Under the pieces are notes generated by a model, which worked only from the letters and a program-made list of their open reading frames with translations, was not told the DNA's origin and did not search any database. From a virus, in the IMG/VR virus record IMGVR_UViG_3300024265_000059, positions 1 to 56,014 of that record: a DNA stretch of 56,014 bases. One strand, 5' to 3'. Below, piece by piece: positions 25,680 through 34,331 of the stretch (the first letter of the stretch is position 1; each line of letters begins with the position of its first letter). The position numbers and the translations under genes were made by a program.

Positions 25680-26280
25680 GAAGAAAAAAAATACAAAACA
25701 TACCGAGGCTGTCAAGCGGAAAAAACTTGCAGAAGCAGAAATGGCCAACTTGGGCCTGACACTTTCAGATGATTTGGCATCTATCGGTTTTGTTTTTAAC
25801 CATCTTTCTGTTTCACATCTTGTGTATTGCGGATTGACTTCCATCAATCATCTGTGTAAACATTACACTGGTGTGGATATTTGCATTTTTACCCAACATA
25901 TAATAGCATCATGTATCACGCCGTTGTGTTCGGTATTTAGTATATCTGATTTGACAAGATGGAGAAGCGATCCCCTCGTGACAACCAGCATAGGAACGAC
26001 GATAGATGCACTAGCAACTAACACACCCCACATCTATCACTACGCATTTGATCCAGAATTCATAGGTAAAAATAGTTGCGATTCACAAGATTTACGAGAA
26101 GCATTTTGTAACCCAAGAGTGAAAGTGATAGTAAGACATGAATCACACGCCAAATTAATCGAAGCGGAATTTGGCATATCTGTGTGTGATATTATTGTTC
26201 CAGATTGCGATGCCCTGATGTTGACTAAATTCATACTAACGGAGATGAAAAATGAGCGAAGAAGTAACGTCCCCAACTAA
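25672..26280 (+). CDS. Hypothetical protein of the glycosylation block
   Basis: 202 residues; ATG at 25672 overlaps the previous stop. A lysine-rich start (AKKKKNTKHTEAVKRKKLAE) is followed by a mixed alpha/beta region (ICIFTQHIIASCITPLCSVF, PHIYHYAFDPEF, RVKVIVRHESHAKLIEAEF). It could be a divergent GT-B-like half domain, but no signature was recognised. Overlaps the next gene by 29 bases. Confidence 0.4.
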   Translation: MAKKKKNTKHTEAVKRKKLAEAEMANLGLTLSDDLASIGFVFNHLSVSHLVYCGLTSINHLCKHYTGVDICIFTQHIIASCITPLCSVFSISDLTRWRSDPLVTTSIGTTIDALATNTPHIYHYAFDPEFIGKNSCDSQDLREAFCNPRVKVIVRHESHAKLIEAEFGISVCDIIVPDCDALMLTKFILTEMKNERRSNVPN

Positions 26281-27175
26281 GATGAAAAAAGAAGAGATAG
26301 AGCAAGAACTGCTAAAGCTAGGATACAGCGAAGAAGACTTGACTGATTCTGGCGGCAAAAAGTTGAAGCGACCAGCTTTGGTGGAAAAACTTCAAGATCA
26401 CAGACAAGGAGAAGAAGGATTGTCTGTGCTGTCCGTCGTAGAGGACGGTGATGTTGGAGTAGAAGTTGTGCAGGACACAGAAGAAGACAAGGCTAGTGAT
26501 GCAGTTGATGATGACGCTGAAGACATAACCGAACCATGCGTTGATCCAACACCGAGTGATTCAGAATGGACTCAGTATGTTTTGGGCAAGTTTCTGCCTG
26601 ATGAAGTAGACGGGAAAAACCCACGAGTAGAAGGCTTGAGACGTGTGGCTGGAGATTTGGTTGGTGAATTACTAGAAGAAGGATGCGATCTAGTATCTGC
26701 ACCATGCGAAGACAACCGATTCCGCGCCTGTGTAAAAGCGTGGGGTGTATTTCTAACAAACGAAGGTAGAACAAAAAGGTTCGAAGCCCTTGCTGATGCC
26801 CATGGGGACAACTGCCACGAAGATTATGCTACCTATTTAGTAGCCATGGCCGACACTAGAGCGAAGGGTCGTGTATTCAGAAATGCATTGTGTTTGAGGC
26901 GGGTAGTTGCTGCGGAAGAAGTTAGCAAGACAGTAGCTCTGGCTTCAGACGTACAGCCTGGAGGATCAATCCATACTGGTCAGATTAGTATGATTCGTAT
27001 CATGGCAGATCGCCATGGATTCAATCTCGTAGAAATACTAGATGGCTTGTGTATCAAACATGAACTAGACGACAACACTGCGGATGTTAATCTGAAGAAG
27101 ATAACATACGAAGAAGCGATGTCTATCACGAAACGAATGAGAGAAATTATCGAACAGAAAGGAGAGACAGAATGA
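26252..27175 (+). CDS. Putative recombination / ssDNA-annealing protein with HeH-like N-terminus
   Basis: 307 residues with RBS GGAG. Residues 11-45 (KKEEIEQELLKLGYSEEDL...RPALVEKLQ) look like a HeH/SAP nucleic-acid-binding hairpin. An acidic linker follows (about 55-95). DTRAKGRVFRNALCLRRVVA resembles the T-x-A-x-GRALR-x-AL block of phage annealing proteins, and the C-terminal QISMIRIMADRHGF ... ITYEEAMSITKRM resembles their C-terminal Q-x-x-I...LT-x-x-EA module. These similarities are pattern-level only. It pairs with the ssDNA-binding gene 27172-27657. Confidence 0.4.
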   Translation: MSEEVTSPTKMKKEEIEQELLKLGYSEEDLTDSGGKKLKRPALVEKLQDHRQGEEGLSVLSVVEDGDVGVEVVQDTEEDKASDAVDDDAEDITEPCVDPTPSDSEWTQYVLGKFLPDEVDGKNPRVEGLRRVAGDLVGELLEEGCDLVSAPCEDNRFRACVKAWGVFLTNEGRTKRFEALADAHGDNCHEDYATYLVAMADTRAKGRVFRNALCLRRVVAAEEVSKTVALASDVQPGGSIHTGQISMIRIMADRHGFNLVEILDGLCIKHELDDNTADVNLKKITYEEAMSITKRMREIIEQKGETE

Positions 27176-27657
27176 GCGACGACAAAAAGAAGGTGTTCAC
27201 TCAAAATTTCAAACTCTACAAAGCCAGGAGCAGCGGCGACGGCGCGGCTTCTCAGTGGAATCTGGGATCGGAAAAGGATTGTGTTTTTCTGGAGATGGCT
27301 AATCAGACAGGCAAAGATGGAAATGGAAATGCCAGTTTTGATTGGGGCAACAAAATTCGCTTCAAATTGGGTTTATCTGACATTGGCGAGGTTCTTAGTG
27401 TATTGGTCGGTCTACAGAAGGGTGTTGGCCAGTATGACTCCGAAAGAGGGAAATTCAAAGGGTTATACCACGCAAACAAGAGCGGGAATGCCATTCTTTA
27501 CTTTGGAAAAGATGAGGCAGGAAGGTTTGGAATTCGCCTGAGCGTCAAGAAAGACAACAATCAGACCAAGGTTCAACACACTATGACCAAGGGAGAGGCA
27601 TGTGTCCTGAGTACCCTTTTGCGTCGTGCTATCGAGATCATACACAAATGGGATTAG
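27172..27657 (+). CDS. Whirly/PC4-like ssDNA-binding protein
   Basis: 161 residues with RBS GGAG. FKLYKARSSGDGAASQWNLG, VFLEMANQT, FDWGNKIRFKLGLSDIGEVL, SVLVG, LYHANKSGNAILYF and GIRLSVKKDN give the strand-strand-helix layout of Whirly/PC4-type ssDNA-binding folds, ending in a helix (EACVLSTLLRRAIEIIHKW). Such proteins bind single-stranded DNA or RNA in transcription and recombination. Last gene of the + strand operon; its stop overlaps the stop of the convergent gene at 27654. Confidence 0.55.
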   Translation: MSDDKKKVFTQNFKLYKARSSGDGAASQWNLGSEKDCVFLEMANQTGKDGNGNASFDWGNKIRFKLGLSDIGEVLSVLVGLQKGVGQYDSERGKFKGLYHANKSGNAILYFGKDEAGRFGIRLSVKKDNNQTKVQHTMTKGEACVLSTLLRRAIEIIHKWD

Positions 27658-28001
27658 TCTGTATTCGCTAGCTCGGTTTCCATTCGTTCCATCAGCGCTT
27701 TGAGCACTTGAACGTCAGTATGTAGCTTGGCAACATCTGCTGTTAGCTGGATAATACTGCTCTGTAATAGAGTGATGGGAAATGCAATAATCTCTGCGAA
27801 GCGGTCCAATTCTTTTTGGATCACTTCTTTGTGCGATACGTCTTCATTCTGCATAGCTATCATTGTCAAAGCATGTTGTGCTAATGTATCGTTGACACGT
27901 TGTTTATCTGCTCCTAATGCATATGCGGTACCAGCTACCCCACCTATGATTCCTATAATTAAACCGATGATTCCTCCAATAGTTTGTTGTTTCTTGGTCA
28001 T
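27654..28001 (-). CDS. Small membrane protein with coiled-coil tail
   Basis: 115 residues with a perfect GGAGG seven bases ahead of the ATG. Residues 8-30 (IGGIIGLIIGIIGGVAGTAY) form one glycine-rich transmembrane or signal-anchor helix; the rest is a heptad-like amphipathic helix ending in VAKLHTDVQVLKALMERMETE. This resembles phage membrane-anchored accessory or lysis-associated proteins (holin/spanin-like), but no family signature is present. The gene is 1 base downstream of the nuclease gene, whose last codons contain its RBS. Confidence 0.6.
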   Translation of the reverse strand: MTKKQQTIGGIIGLIIGIIGGVAGTAYALGADKQRVNDTLAQHALTMIAMQNEDVSHKEVIQKELDRFAEIIAFPITLLQSSIIQLTADVAKLHTDVQVLKALMERMETELANTD

Positions 28002-28002
28002 C

Positions 28003-28320
28003 CTATCCTCCTAATTCAATCCACTCCAGTAAGTCTCGCTCCCATCCGTCTCTCGTTATGAGAAGAAGCTTTAGTCCTTGTTTTGCGTAGTAAGCCTTTT
28101 TCTTTTCCAGCTTGTCGTTTGTACGAACTTCCATCAGTCCGTCATATTCAACCCACAAATCATAATCTGGCAAATAAAAATCACAAATACTGCGACTCGG
28201 TTTTGGAAGGTGTTTGTGGGGTTCGTATTTAATGTCATTCAGATAAAGCCAATCAGCTACATTGGCTTCAGATTGGGAGTCATAAATTACGCCATCTAGT
28301 CCTATCGTTTTTTTGTACAT
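28003..28320 (-). CDS. Small PD-(D/E)XK-type endonuclease (Vsr/T7 endonuclease-like)
   Basis: 105 residues. YDSQSEANVADWLYLNDIKY (SE-x-x-V helix), RSICDFYLPDYDLWVEYDG (D...E-x-D catalytic core with strand turn) and LKLLLITRDGW match single-domain PD-(D/E)XK nucleases related to very-short-patch and restriction-like phage endonucleases. The Lys of the E-x-K motif is replaced by the common ExD/G form, so metal ligands are D and E. Lies at the end of the virion operon, after a terminator. Role in DNA resolution or packaging is inference. Confidence 0.65.
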   Translation of the reverse strand: MYKKTIGLDGVIYDSQSEANVADWLYLNDIKYEPHKHLPKPSRSICDFYLPDYDLWVEYDGLMEVRTNDKLEKKKAYYAKQGLKLLLITRDGWERDLLEWIELGG

Positions 28321-28331
28321 GCGTTACTCGC

Positions 28332-28374
28332 AAAAAAAAGGGGCTATCCGCGTCGGGACACGGAACGCCCCCCT
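28332..28374 (-). terminator. Rho-independent terminator
   Basis: On the minus strand a GC-rich hairpin (AGGGG ... CCCCT with an inner TCCG/CGGA pairing) is followed by eight T residues. It lies 20 bases after the stop of the gene at 28395-29036 and before the nuclease start. Confidence 0.85.
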
Positions 28375-28394
28375 GTTTCGTTGACGACTACAGT

Positions 28395-29036
28395 TTAGAG
28401 ATACTCAAGCTGCACATATAAACCGAAGCTTTCCTTCGAGCCAATACTTAACGGACTAGCCGAAAGGCAAGTGTACCAGTCGTGACGTGCGTCCGTGGTA
28501 TCCGTACCGTTAGGACTCAAGCCACCACTACCTGCGCTGCTCAGTAGGGCCACTGTCAAACCAGAACCTGACGCTGCTATCCATCCAAGATGGGCTGCTG
28601 GTGCTGCCGCAACTCCACCAGTCGTGACACCTGAACCACCGTTGGCGATCTGGAGTACTTGAGTCGTTACCCCTACCGCTGCGGTGTTGATATTAGACCG
28701 GTTGAAGATACGAAGTTGAGCATTCTGCGTCTTGACCGCTGTGTCGAATGTAAACCGAATGTTGAGCGTACCAGAGTTGATTACCATCGAAGATGGAACC
28801 ACTGCCACGTCGCCATTGACGATTATACCTGAAGTCACGGTATCATATTTACAGTTCGTAGCCGTTGGACCTGCTGGGGCACTACCATCACTCGCGCTGA
28901 TGAAGGTGCTATCATTGTACTCCCCGACTTGAACCGAAGTCCCAAACGATGCACCGAAGAAACCCAAACCAGACCCGCCAAGGCCGGTAAATGTTCCACC
29001 ACCTTGTCCTGCGTAAAAAGTTATCGCTGCTGCCAT
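28395..29036 (-). CDS. Virion structural protein, paralogue of 29125-29760
   Basis: 213 residues; ATG at 29036 has GGGAGGT seven bases upstream. The sequence is Gly/Ser/Thr-rich and beta-like. It shares the blocks GLGFFGAS, VGEYNDSTFIS, NCKYDT and C-terminal ARHDWYTCLSASPLSIGSKE...LEYL with the upstream gene. The clear C-terminal W-Y and LEYL ends indicate a common fold. It has its own candidate promoter (29086-29096) and a strong terminator, as expected for an abundantly made virion or decoration protein. Exact place in the virion unknown. Confidence 0.6.
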   Translation of the reverse strand: MAAAITFYAGQGGGTFTGLGGSGLGFFGASFGTSVQVGEYNDSTFISASDGSAPAGPTATNCKYDTVTSGIIVNGDVAVVPSSMVINSGTLNIRFTFDTAVKTQNAQLRIFNRSNINTAAVGVTTQVLQIANGGSGVTTGGVAAAPAAHLGWIAASGSGLTVALLSSAGSGGLSPNGTDTTDARHDWYTCLSASPLSIGSKESFGLYVQLEYL

Positions 29037-29085
29037 GTCTTTCACCTCCCATCAATTTTTTCAAGAACAACAATCTATCCACTAT

Positions 29086-29096
29086 TATTATACACC
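29086..29096 (-). promoter_or_regulatory. Candidate phage promoter (GGTGTATAATA)
   Basis: Minus-strand GGTGTATAATA lies 50 bases before the start of the 28395-29036 gene, in a 88-base gap between the paralogues. No -35 box at normal spacing is seen. Same element as at 36101, 47028, 47742, 48337 and 53853. Confidence 0.5.
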
Positions 29097-29124
29097 GTAT
29101 CACATACAAGCTACGCTTTATTCT

Positions 29125-29760
29125 TTACAGATATTCGAGATCGACGGTAACGCCAAATTGCTTGTTTCCCAATTGGGTCGGAGTACAGGACATGGCCACA
29201 TACCAGTCATGTCGAGTGCTCAAAACCTCGAACCCGCCTTCTCTTACTCCCTTTGTACCAGGAGAATTGACTAATGTAATCCAATTCGATCCAGACGCAC
29301 TAACATTTGTCCATGAAGCATCGGTATAGGGGCTTACCGTAGCTTGTAGGTTGTCTCTATGGCGTATTTCAGCCATCTGGAACGTGATATTCTCTGCCGG
29401 AACAGTTTTGTTAGCTGCGCCTCCAATGGTTGTCCCGTCATATATGTATATCTTAACAAACTGGCAGAATATAGATGATCCATGGGTGAATCGGATATTA
29501 GCCGTAGCCAATTCGTTAGGTAATCTTGTTAAAGTGATACCGGAACCAGTTTGACCATGAGTAACCTCTGTTGAATTTTCGTATTTGTTGTTGTTGCATT
29601 CGAATCCTTGTACAGTACCACTTGCATTTGTTACGAAAGTGCGGCCATTATAGGTTCCGATTGCCAAAGAAGAATCAAAACCTATTGCCCCGAAAAAGCC
29701 CATACCAGAAGCTGTCGGAACAAGGGTGTTTTCACCAGCATACAAATTCAGCGTCGCCAT
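29125..29760 (-). CDS. Virion structural protein, paralogue of 28395-29036
   Basis: 211 residues with RBS GGGAGGT. Beta-rich, with MGFFGAIGFDSSLAIGTYNG, CNNNKYENST and STRHDWYVAMSCTPTQLGNK...LEYL aligning with the downstream paralogue, so the two arose by tandem duplication and have diverged strongly. Predicted to be a virion surface or tail-associated protein. A candidate promoter precedes it at 29774. Confidence 0.6.
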   Translation of the reverse strand: MATLNLYAGENTLVPTASGMGFFGAIGFDSSLAIGTYNGRTFVTNASGTVQGFECNNNKYENSTEVTHGQTGSGITLTRLPNELATANIRFTHGSSIFCQFVKIYIYDGTTIGGAANKTVPAENITFQMAEIRHRDNLQATVSPYTDASWTNVSASGSNWITLVNSPGTKGVREGGFEVLSTRHDWYVAMSCTPTQLGNKQFGVTVDLEYL

Positions 29761-29773
29761 AACTACCTCCCTT

Positions 29774-29784
29774 TATTTATACAC
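29774..29784 (-). promoter_or_regulatory. Candidate phage promoter (GTGTATAAATA)
   Basis: Minus-strand GTGTATAAATA followed closely by GGGAGGT and the ATG at 29760. It differs from the common element by one inserted A. It overlaps the end of the upstream gene (stop at 29787). Confidence 0.4.
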
Positions 29785-29786
29785 AT

Positions 29787-31604
29787 TTAGCTTGACATCT
29801 CGTAAGAAATCGCATCTAATCGCGTGCCATTAACGGTTAGTGACACAGAAAACGGTTCTTCTTGGATATCGTCTGCCGCTGTCATTGGATCACCAACAAA
29901 GAAGTTGTCCAAAGTATTCAAAAAGAAGTGACAATGATAGTCCAGAACAAATTGAGTATCTTCAATAATAAAATGCTCGTGGCAGAATATAGGTGGTTCT
30001 GGCATGCTGCCAATTGGGCCATTAGAATTAAGCGGGTCTACCCACAGTGTGGGCAATAGGAGATCAGAATATAAAGAATGTTCTGTAGCAGCTTTGACTC
30101 TGACGCGAACAGATGTAGCTCCTGCTCCAAGAGCTACGGTTGTATTGAAAGGAACAACTAGTGGAGCGTTAGGGAGTGGTGTTAAATCCCTACTGGCGTC
30201 TCGATGTAACTCATCACTAACGCTATCCCCATCGCCGTCAAGGACCGTTGGTTTATCTAGCCATACCTTATCCCATGATGTATCGTTACTTACCGATATT
30301 TGAACAGAACCATTTTTTCTAACTGTTTCGGCAGCACCATATGTAAAATCACTAAATGATCCATCACCCTCATTTGGTGCCCAGCCTGGGGTAAGTAGAA
30401 GGCTAACGGGATTTGGCAAAGCCTGAGATATTTGTCGCCAATCCAATGCGTGAGTATTTGTTATCAAGTTTTGGACAGTTATCTCTCCATCAATAGTTAC
30501 AGTTCCTGGCGTTGCATCGTCTGGATCAGGAGGTAAATCAGATACATTGACGACAAAATCAAAAAAAGCAAACGCAGTAATTAGAAAACCAAGCGCACCC
30601 TTAGACGAATTTTGAAACTTACCCGTGTAGTGTTTGGTATAGCTTGCTCCGAACATTTGCATTGGGACTAAGTTCATAACAGAATTCAATTCTGTAAATG
30701 TTCTATATTCGTTTTGTCCATTCTCTCCGTTGTGATAAACAGAAGAATTTGTTAAAGTTTTAAGCGCTTTAGTAGCACCCATTACTTTACATTCAGCAAC
30801 AAATGTTCCACCGTGGGTTATTTCCAGAAAAGGATCATTACCCTGGATATCGAGAAAAGATGTACCAGAATAATTATTCCAATGGTTAAGGTCGATTAGT
30901 GAAAAAGTATGTGTGGCTTTGGTTGTTAACGATTGTGCTGCTGTGGACAAAGCGTCTATCGCAGCACGAAAATATTGTGCCAGTCCCAAATATGAAAATA
31001 CACTCTTGTCGAAAAAAAGACGATTCAAAGCTTCTGCATCTACCTGATTAGTAACTGGTGTAATACCAATACCCATGGGCCTAAATGTAATACCAGGACG
31101 AGGGTCTGGCGAAGGAATACCAGCACTACTAACAGAAAAATGATCCAGATACGCAGAGGGTACTTCAGACAAAGATGGATATATGTTGCCTAAACTAATG
31201 GTGGCATCTTCGAAGTTTCTATCTATTAGAGGTAGGGCAATTTCAACAGCAGGACCAATAAGAGAACTTCCGTCTTCCCCGTTAAGTATGGCTTGCCATA
31301 CTCCAATTCCATACGACATCCTGCCGAATGTGTCAAAAATGCCCAGCAAATGTCCAGGATTTTTGTAGTCAATACCAGGGTTTCCAACACCAAGACCTAT
31401 ATATCTTTTGGCTGGGGTAAATTCGGTAGCTGTCATTTCTTGATACAGATAAGGATCGAAGTTTGGATAGGATAAGGTTGTTGGATTCGGATACAGTATT
31501 CCAGGGTAAGCACCACAGAAAATACCAACTTCTGGTTGAAATGGAGTGTATCCCTGGAGAACTAGGCTAATCAATTTGTTGTCTGGCAAAATACCCAAAT
31601 CCAT
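29787..31604 (-). CDS. Large tail/baseplate-associated structural protein, unassigned
   Basis: 605 residues; the true start is taken as the ATG at 31604 with AGGAG seven bases upstream, since the longer frame runs into the preceding gene. No family was recognised. Content is mixed with an acidic, calcium-like loop (LDGDGDSVSDEL) and many short hydrophobic strands. Position between the hub-like protein and the small structural proteins suggests a tail tip, baseplate or fibre-attachment role. Inference from order only. Confidence 0.5.
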   Translation of the reverse strand: MDLGILPDNKLISLVLQGYTPFQPEVGIFCGAYPGILYPNPTTLSYPNFDPYLYQEMTATEFTPAKRYIGLGVGNPGIDYKNPGHLLGIFDTFGRMSYGIGVWQAILNGEDGSSLIGPAVEIALPLIDRNFEDATISLGNIYPSLSEVPSAYLDHFSVSSAGIPSPDPRPGITFRPMGIGITPVTNQVDAEALNRLFFDKSVFSYLGLAQYFRAAIDALSTAAQSLTTKATHTFSLIDLNHWNNYSGTSFLDIQGNDPFLEITHGGTFVAECKVMGATKALKTLTNSSVYHNGENGQNEYRTFTELNSVMNLVPMQMFGASYTKHYTGKFQNSSKGALGFLITAFAFFDFVVNVSDLPPDPDDATPGTVTIDGEITVQNLITNTHALDWRQISQALPNPVSLLLTPGWAPNEGDGSFSDFTYGAAETVRKNGSVQISVSNDTSWDKVWLDKPTVLDGDGDSVSDELHRDASRDLTPLPNAPLVVPFNTTVALGAGATSVRVRVKAATEHSLYSDLLLPTLWVDPLNSNGPIGSMPEPPIFCHEHFIIEDTQFVLDYHCHFFLNTLDNFFVGDPMTAADDIQEEPFSVSLTVNGTRLDAISYEMSS

Positions 31605-31614
31605 AAAATTACTC

Positions 31615-34326
31615 CTATTGCACTGGCGGTGGCGAGAAAACTTGTGGTGTCTGTTCCATGTACGGCAAGTAGGGGCCATCCAGACCCTCTTGCGAAAAGA
31701 TGCTTATAGTCACTCTTGTTCCTACGATGAGAAGACCAGGACTATTGTCAGGTTCTGCCAAATTGCGAACACCTGTCCACTCTGACAAGAAGTATGATCC
31801 GGTAGTGTCAAGTCCACCAGCATATGATGTTGGATCAATATCTCGGTAATCCAATCGTCTCACAGCATAGAAAGGACCACCTTCCTTGACACTGATAACT
31901 CCTAATCCTCCATCTGGCTTGTCATAAATGAACTCAAGCGATCCGTCACTCGGCCCAGTCGGTGGGTCTACTGGATCGGTTTGGGCATCACTAAGTTCCT
32001 CTTCAATATCTGTATCACTAGTCAGAAGTTCATCTGCTAGTGGTACCAAATCATCTAGAAGTTCTGGAAATTCATCTTCATCATCTAAATTTTGGGTTAT
32101 CTCTTTCTCTTCTTGAATTTGTTGTAGTTCATTAGCTGGTTGAGCACTGCTTGTTCGATCTCTGGAGTTGATAGCCATCGTATATCTGGTCGTTATTCCA
32201 TTATTGTCGGCTCGAATATAGATTTCAGTAATATTGGTAAGACTTCCAGTTCCAAAGGTTGAAGCTATTGATTGTGATAAATCCAAAACAGGCAAACCGG
32301 CAACTTCTAGTTGTCCAGTAAGAAATACTCTTTCTTGTGATTTGAAGTCAGCTTTTTTAACACCTTCAGCTTCCATAGCGGCGTCTGCAATTTCATTTGT
32401 AACACCTCGACCACCAAAAGCCCACGGCACCAAATCTCTATCTACGTGGGACAATACTCTACCATTTATAAACCTAGCCTTTTCTTGAAGCGAACTTATC
32501 TCGGCAATTTGGGATGCTGTGTAACCATCTATTGGTCTCTCATTCGCTATTTGCTCAAGTCTTCTGGTTTCTACGTTTCCGCCATCAGTCCATGGTCCAT
32601 AATGCGCACTTCTATCCATAGAAGTTAACCACAAATGATCCAATTTGTTGTGACGAGTAATTCTATCATAATCTATTTCACCAGTATCCGCATCGACCAC
32701 ATATCTACTCATCGGGACCGGAAGAGTTATGATTACATATCTATCAAATTGAGTTAGAGAACATCTCATATATTTTCTAGGATCACCAAACACATCAAAG
32801 TCGTATATTAGATGGTGAGACCTAGAAACGATAGGTGTCCATTGGATAAAATGATTTTTGAATTCTCTATATGCAGCACCATTATTTTTGTACTCTACGA
32901 TCCCAGATGAAACAGAAAATTCATTTATTTGAACAAACGGCACATAACGGCCATCTTCTGTCGATACCTTAAGCATATTGCTATTGGAAAATGGCCTAGC
33001 TCCATTGGGATAAGGTGCAAGTATCTCTCCATTAGCGTATTCAATTGGAAAATCTTCCTTCTTACTGAATGGAACATCAAGTCCGACAGTTGACCACCAA
33101 GCATTCGGTATAACTTCTATTCTTTCATTCATGCGATACCAAAATTGTCTTCCCCAATGGGTGTTCATATATCTCTTTAATGATCTCAATTTCTCTAAGT
33201 CTCTCTCGTCATTGAGACCGCCATTGAGAGCTTCTTCCATTTCGTCAAAATTGGTTGGTATAAGAACATCTGGATTACTTGGCTTCGTATAGGCAGGATT
33301 CAACAGAGGAACTCCGTCTTTATCAAAACCCCAAAATTGTCCAGCCGACCGTTGTAAAATAGGTTTAACCTTGTAATTACCCTGACCATTATTAACTAAT
33401 TCTTCTTCCATGTCGTTTATGAGCCCGAGTGACCTTCTAACTCCACCAAAAACGTATTTACGCCTCAAACTATGGTTTCTTTCGAACCCATCTTTCCGAC
33501 TTATTATCTCTCCATCATGAAGTGCTGCTAAAGTATCGAGTGTCACATCTGTTATGTCTCTAGCACGATTCGCATCTCTATCAGTCGTCTTGACGCTAAT
33601 AATCCACAAATCATCAGAGACACCTTTTTTTCTAGTATCAACCCACCATGATACACCTACCTTGCTAGTATATTCATTGAGGATAGAAACAAGAGACCTA
33701 GTTTTCCCTTGTACCAAATGTTCAGATGGTCCGTCTCCAGATGAATCAACCAAACTAGAAAACTCACTAAGGTCTAATTCAAATTGGCGATCTCCGTAAT
33801 AAAGAACATTTCCTTCTAGGCTTGCTATAACATCGCCAAGAGTTAAACCGGTTGATTCTTCTCTGTTAACTCCACTAGCACGAGTACCAGAAGGAATTCC
33901 ACTGACACTAATAATATTGTGTCGAACCACTAGTCTGGTATTATTTGGCGCTCCAATACGGCTGGTAGGTAGCGGTGTACCGAGATTAGCAATCATTGCA
34001 GTTTGCATCACAACTCTTGCGTCTTTTATTTGAACGGTGTAAAGACCAGACCCCTGTTTGTTTATACTAGTCCGCTCATAAGATTCAACAAATCCAGTCA
34101 TACGAAATTCACCTATTTTGATAACTTGCATATCGTCGATCGAGTATCTATTGAGAGTAAAATCGCCAGGATTTCTTTCTAGAACAATAATATCCATGGT
34201 GCTTGGAGCACCATTGAAACCCGTCTCAGCACTCATGGATTTGAAAGCGCAGCCGAATATATCAGATGCAATTATACCTGATTCTGATACATAAAGAACT
34301 TCTTGTTCAGCTACTGTCGTTGCCAT
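31615..34326 (-). CDS. Putative tail/baseplate hub protein
   Basis: 903 residues. The N-terminal half (MDIIVLERNPGDFTL, IGEFRMTGFVESYERTSI, GLYTVQIKDAR) resembles the strand pattern of phage tail hub/tip proteins (gpD/gp27-like), in which a 'G-x-V-x-x-x' barrel precedes a helical domain. The C-terminal third carries a long acidic Ser/Glu-rich linker (about residues 745-800). The position downstream of the tape measure and large fibre genes fits. The assignment to a hub is inferred; a different baseplate protein cannot be excluded. Six bases separate it from the upstream gene. Confidence 0.45.
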   Translation of the reverse strand: MATTVAEQEVLYVSESGIIASDIFGCAFKSMSAETGFNGAPSTMDIIVLERNPGDFTLNRYSIDDMQVIKIGEFRMTGFVESYERTSINKQGSGLYTVQIKDARVVMQTAMIANLGTPLPTSRIGAPNNTRLVVRHNIISVSGIPSGTRASGVNREESTGLTLGDVIASLEGNVLYYGDRQFELDLSEFSSLVDSSGDGPSEHLVQGKTRSLVSILNEYTSKVGVSWWVDTRKKGVSDDLWIISVKTTDRDANRARDITDVTLDTLAALHDGEIISRKDGFERNHSLRRKYVFGGVRRSLGLINDMEEELVNNGQGNYKVKPILQRSAGQFWGFDKDGVPLLNPAYTKPSNPDVLIPTNFDEMEEALNGGLNDERDLEKLRSLKRYMNTHWGRQFWYRMNERIEVIPNAWWSTVGLDVPFSKKEDFPIEYANGEILAPYPNGARPFSNSNMLKVSTEDGRYVPFVQINEFSVSSGIVEYKNNGAAYREFKNHFIQWTPIVSRSHHLIYDFDVFGDPRKYMRCSLTQFDRYVIITLPVPMSRYVVDADTGEIDYDRITRHNKLDHLWLTSMDRSAHYGPWTDGGNVETRRLEQIANERPIDGYTASQIAEISSLQEKARFINGRVLSHVDRDLVPWAFGGRGVTNEIADAAMEAEGVKKADFKSQERVFLTGQLEVAGLPVLDLSQSIASTFGTGSLTNITEIYIRADNNGITTRYTMAINSRDRTSSAQPANELQQIQEEKEITQNLDDEDEFPELLDDLVPLADELLTSDTDIEEELSDAQTDPVDPPTGPSDGSLEFIYDKPDGGLGVISVKEGGPFYAVRRLDYRDIDPTSYAGGLDTTGSYFLSEWTGVRNLAEPDNSPGLLIVGTRVTISIFSQEGLDGPYLPYMEQTPQVFSPPPVQ

Positions 34327-34331
34327 AACGA

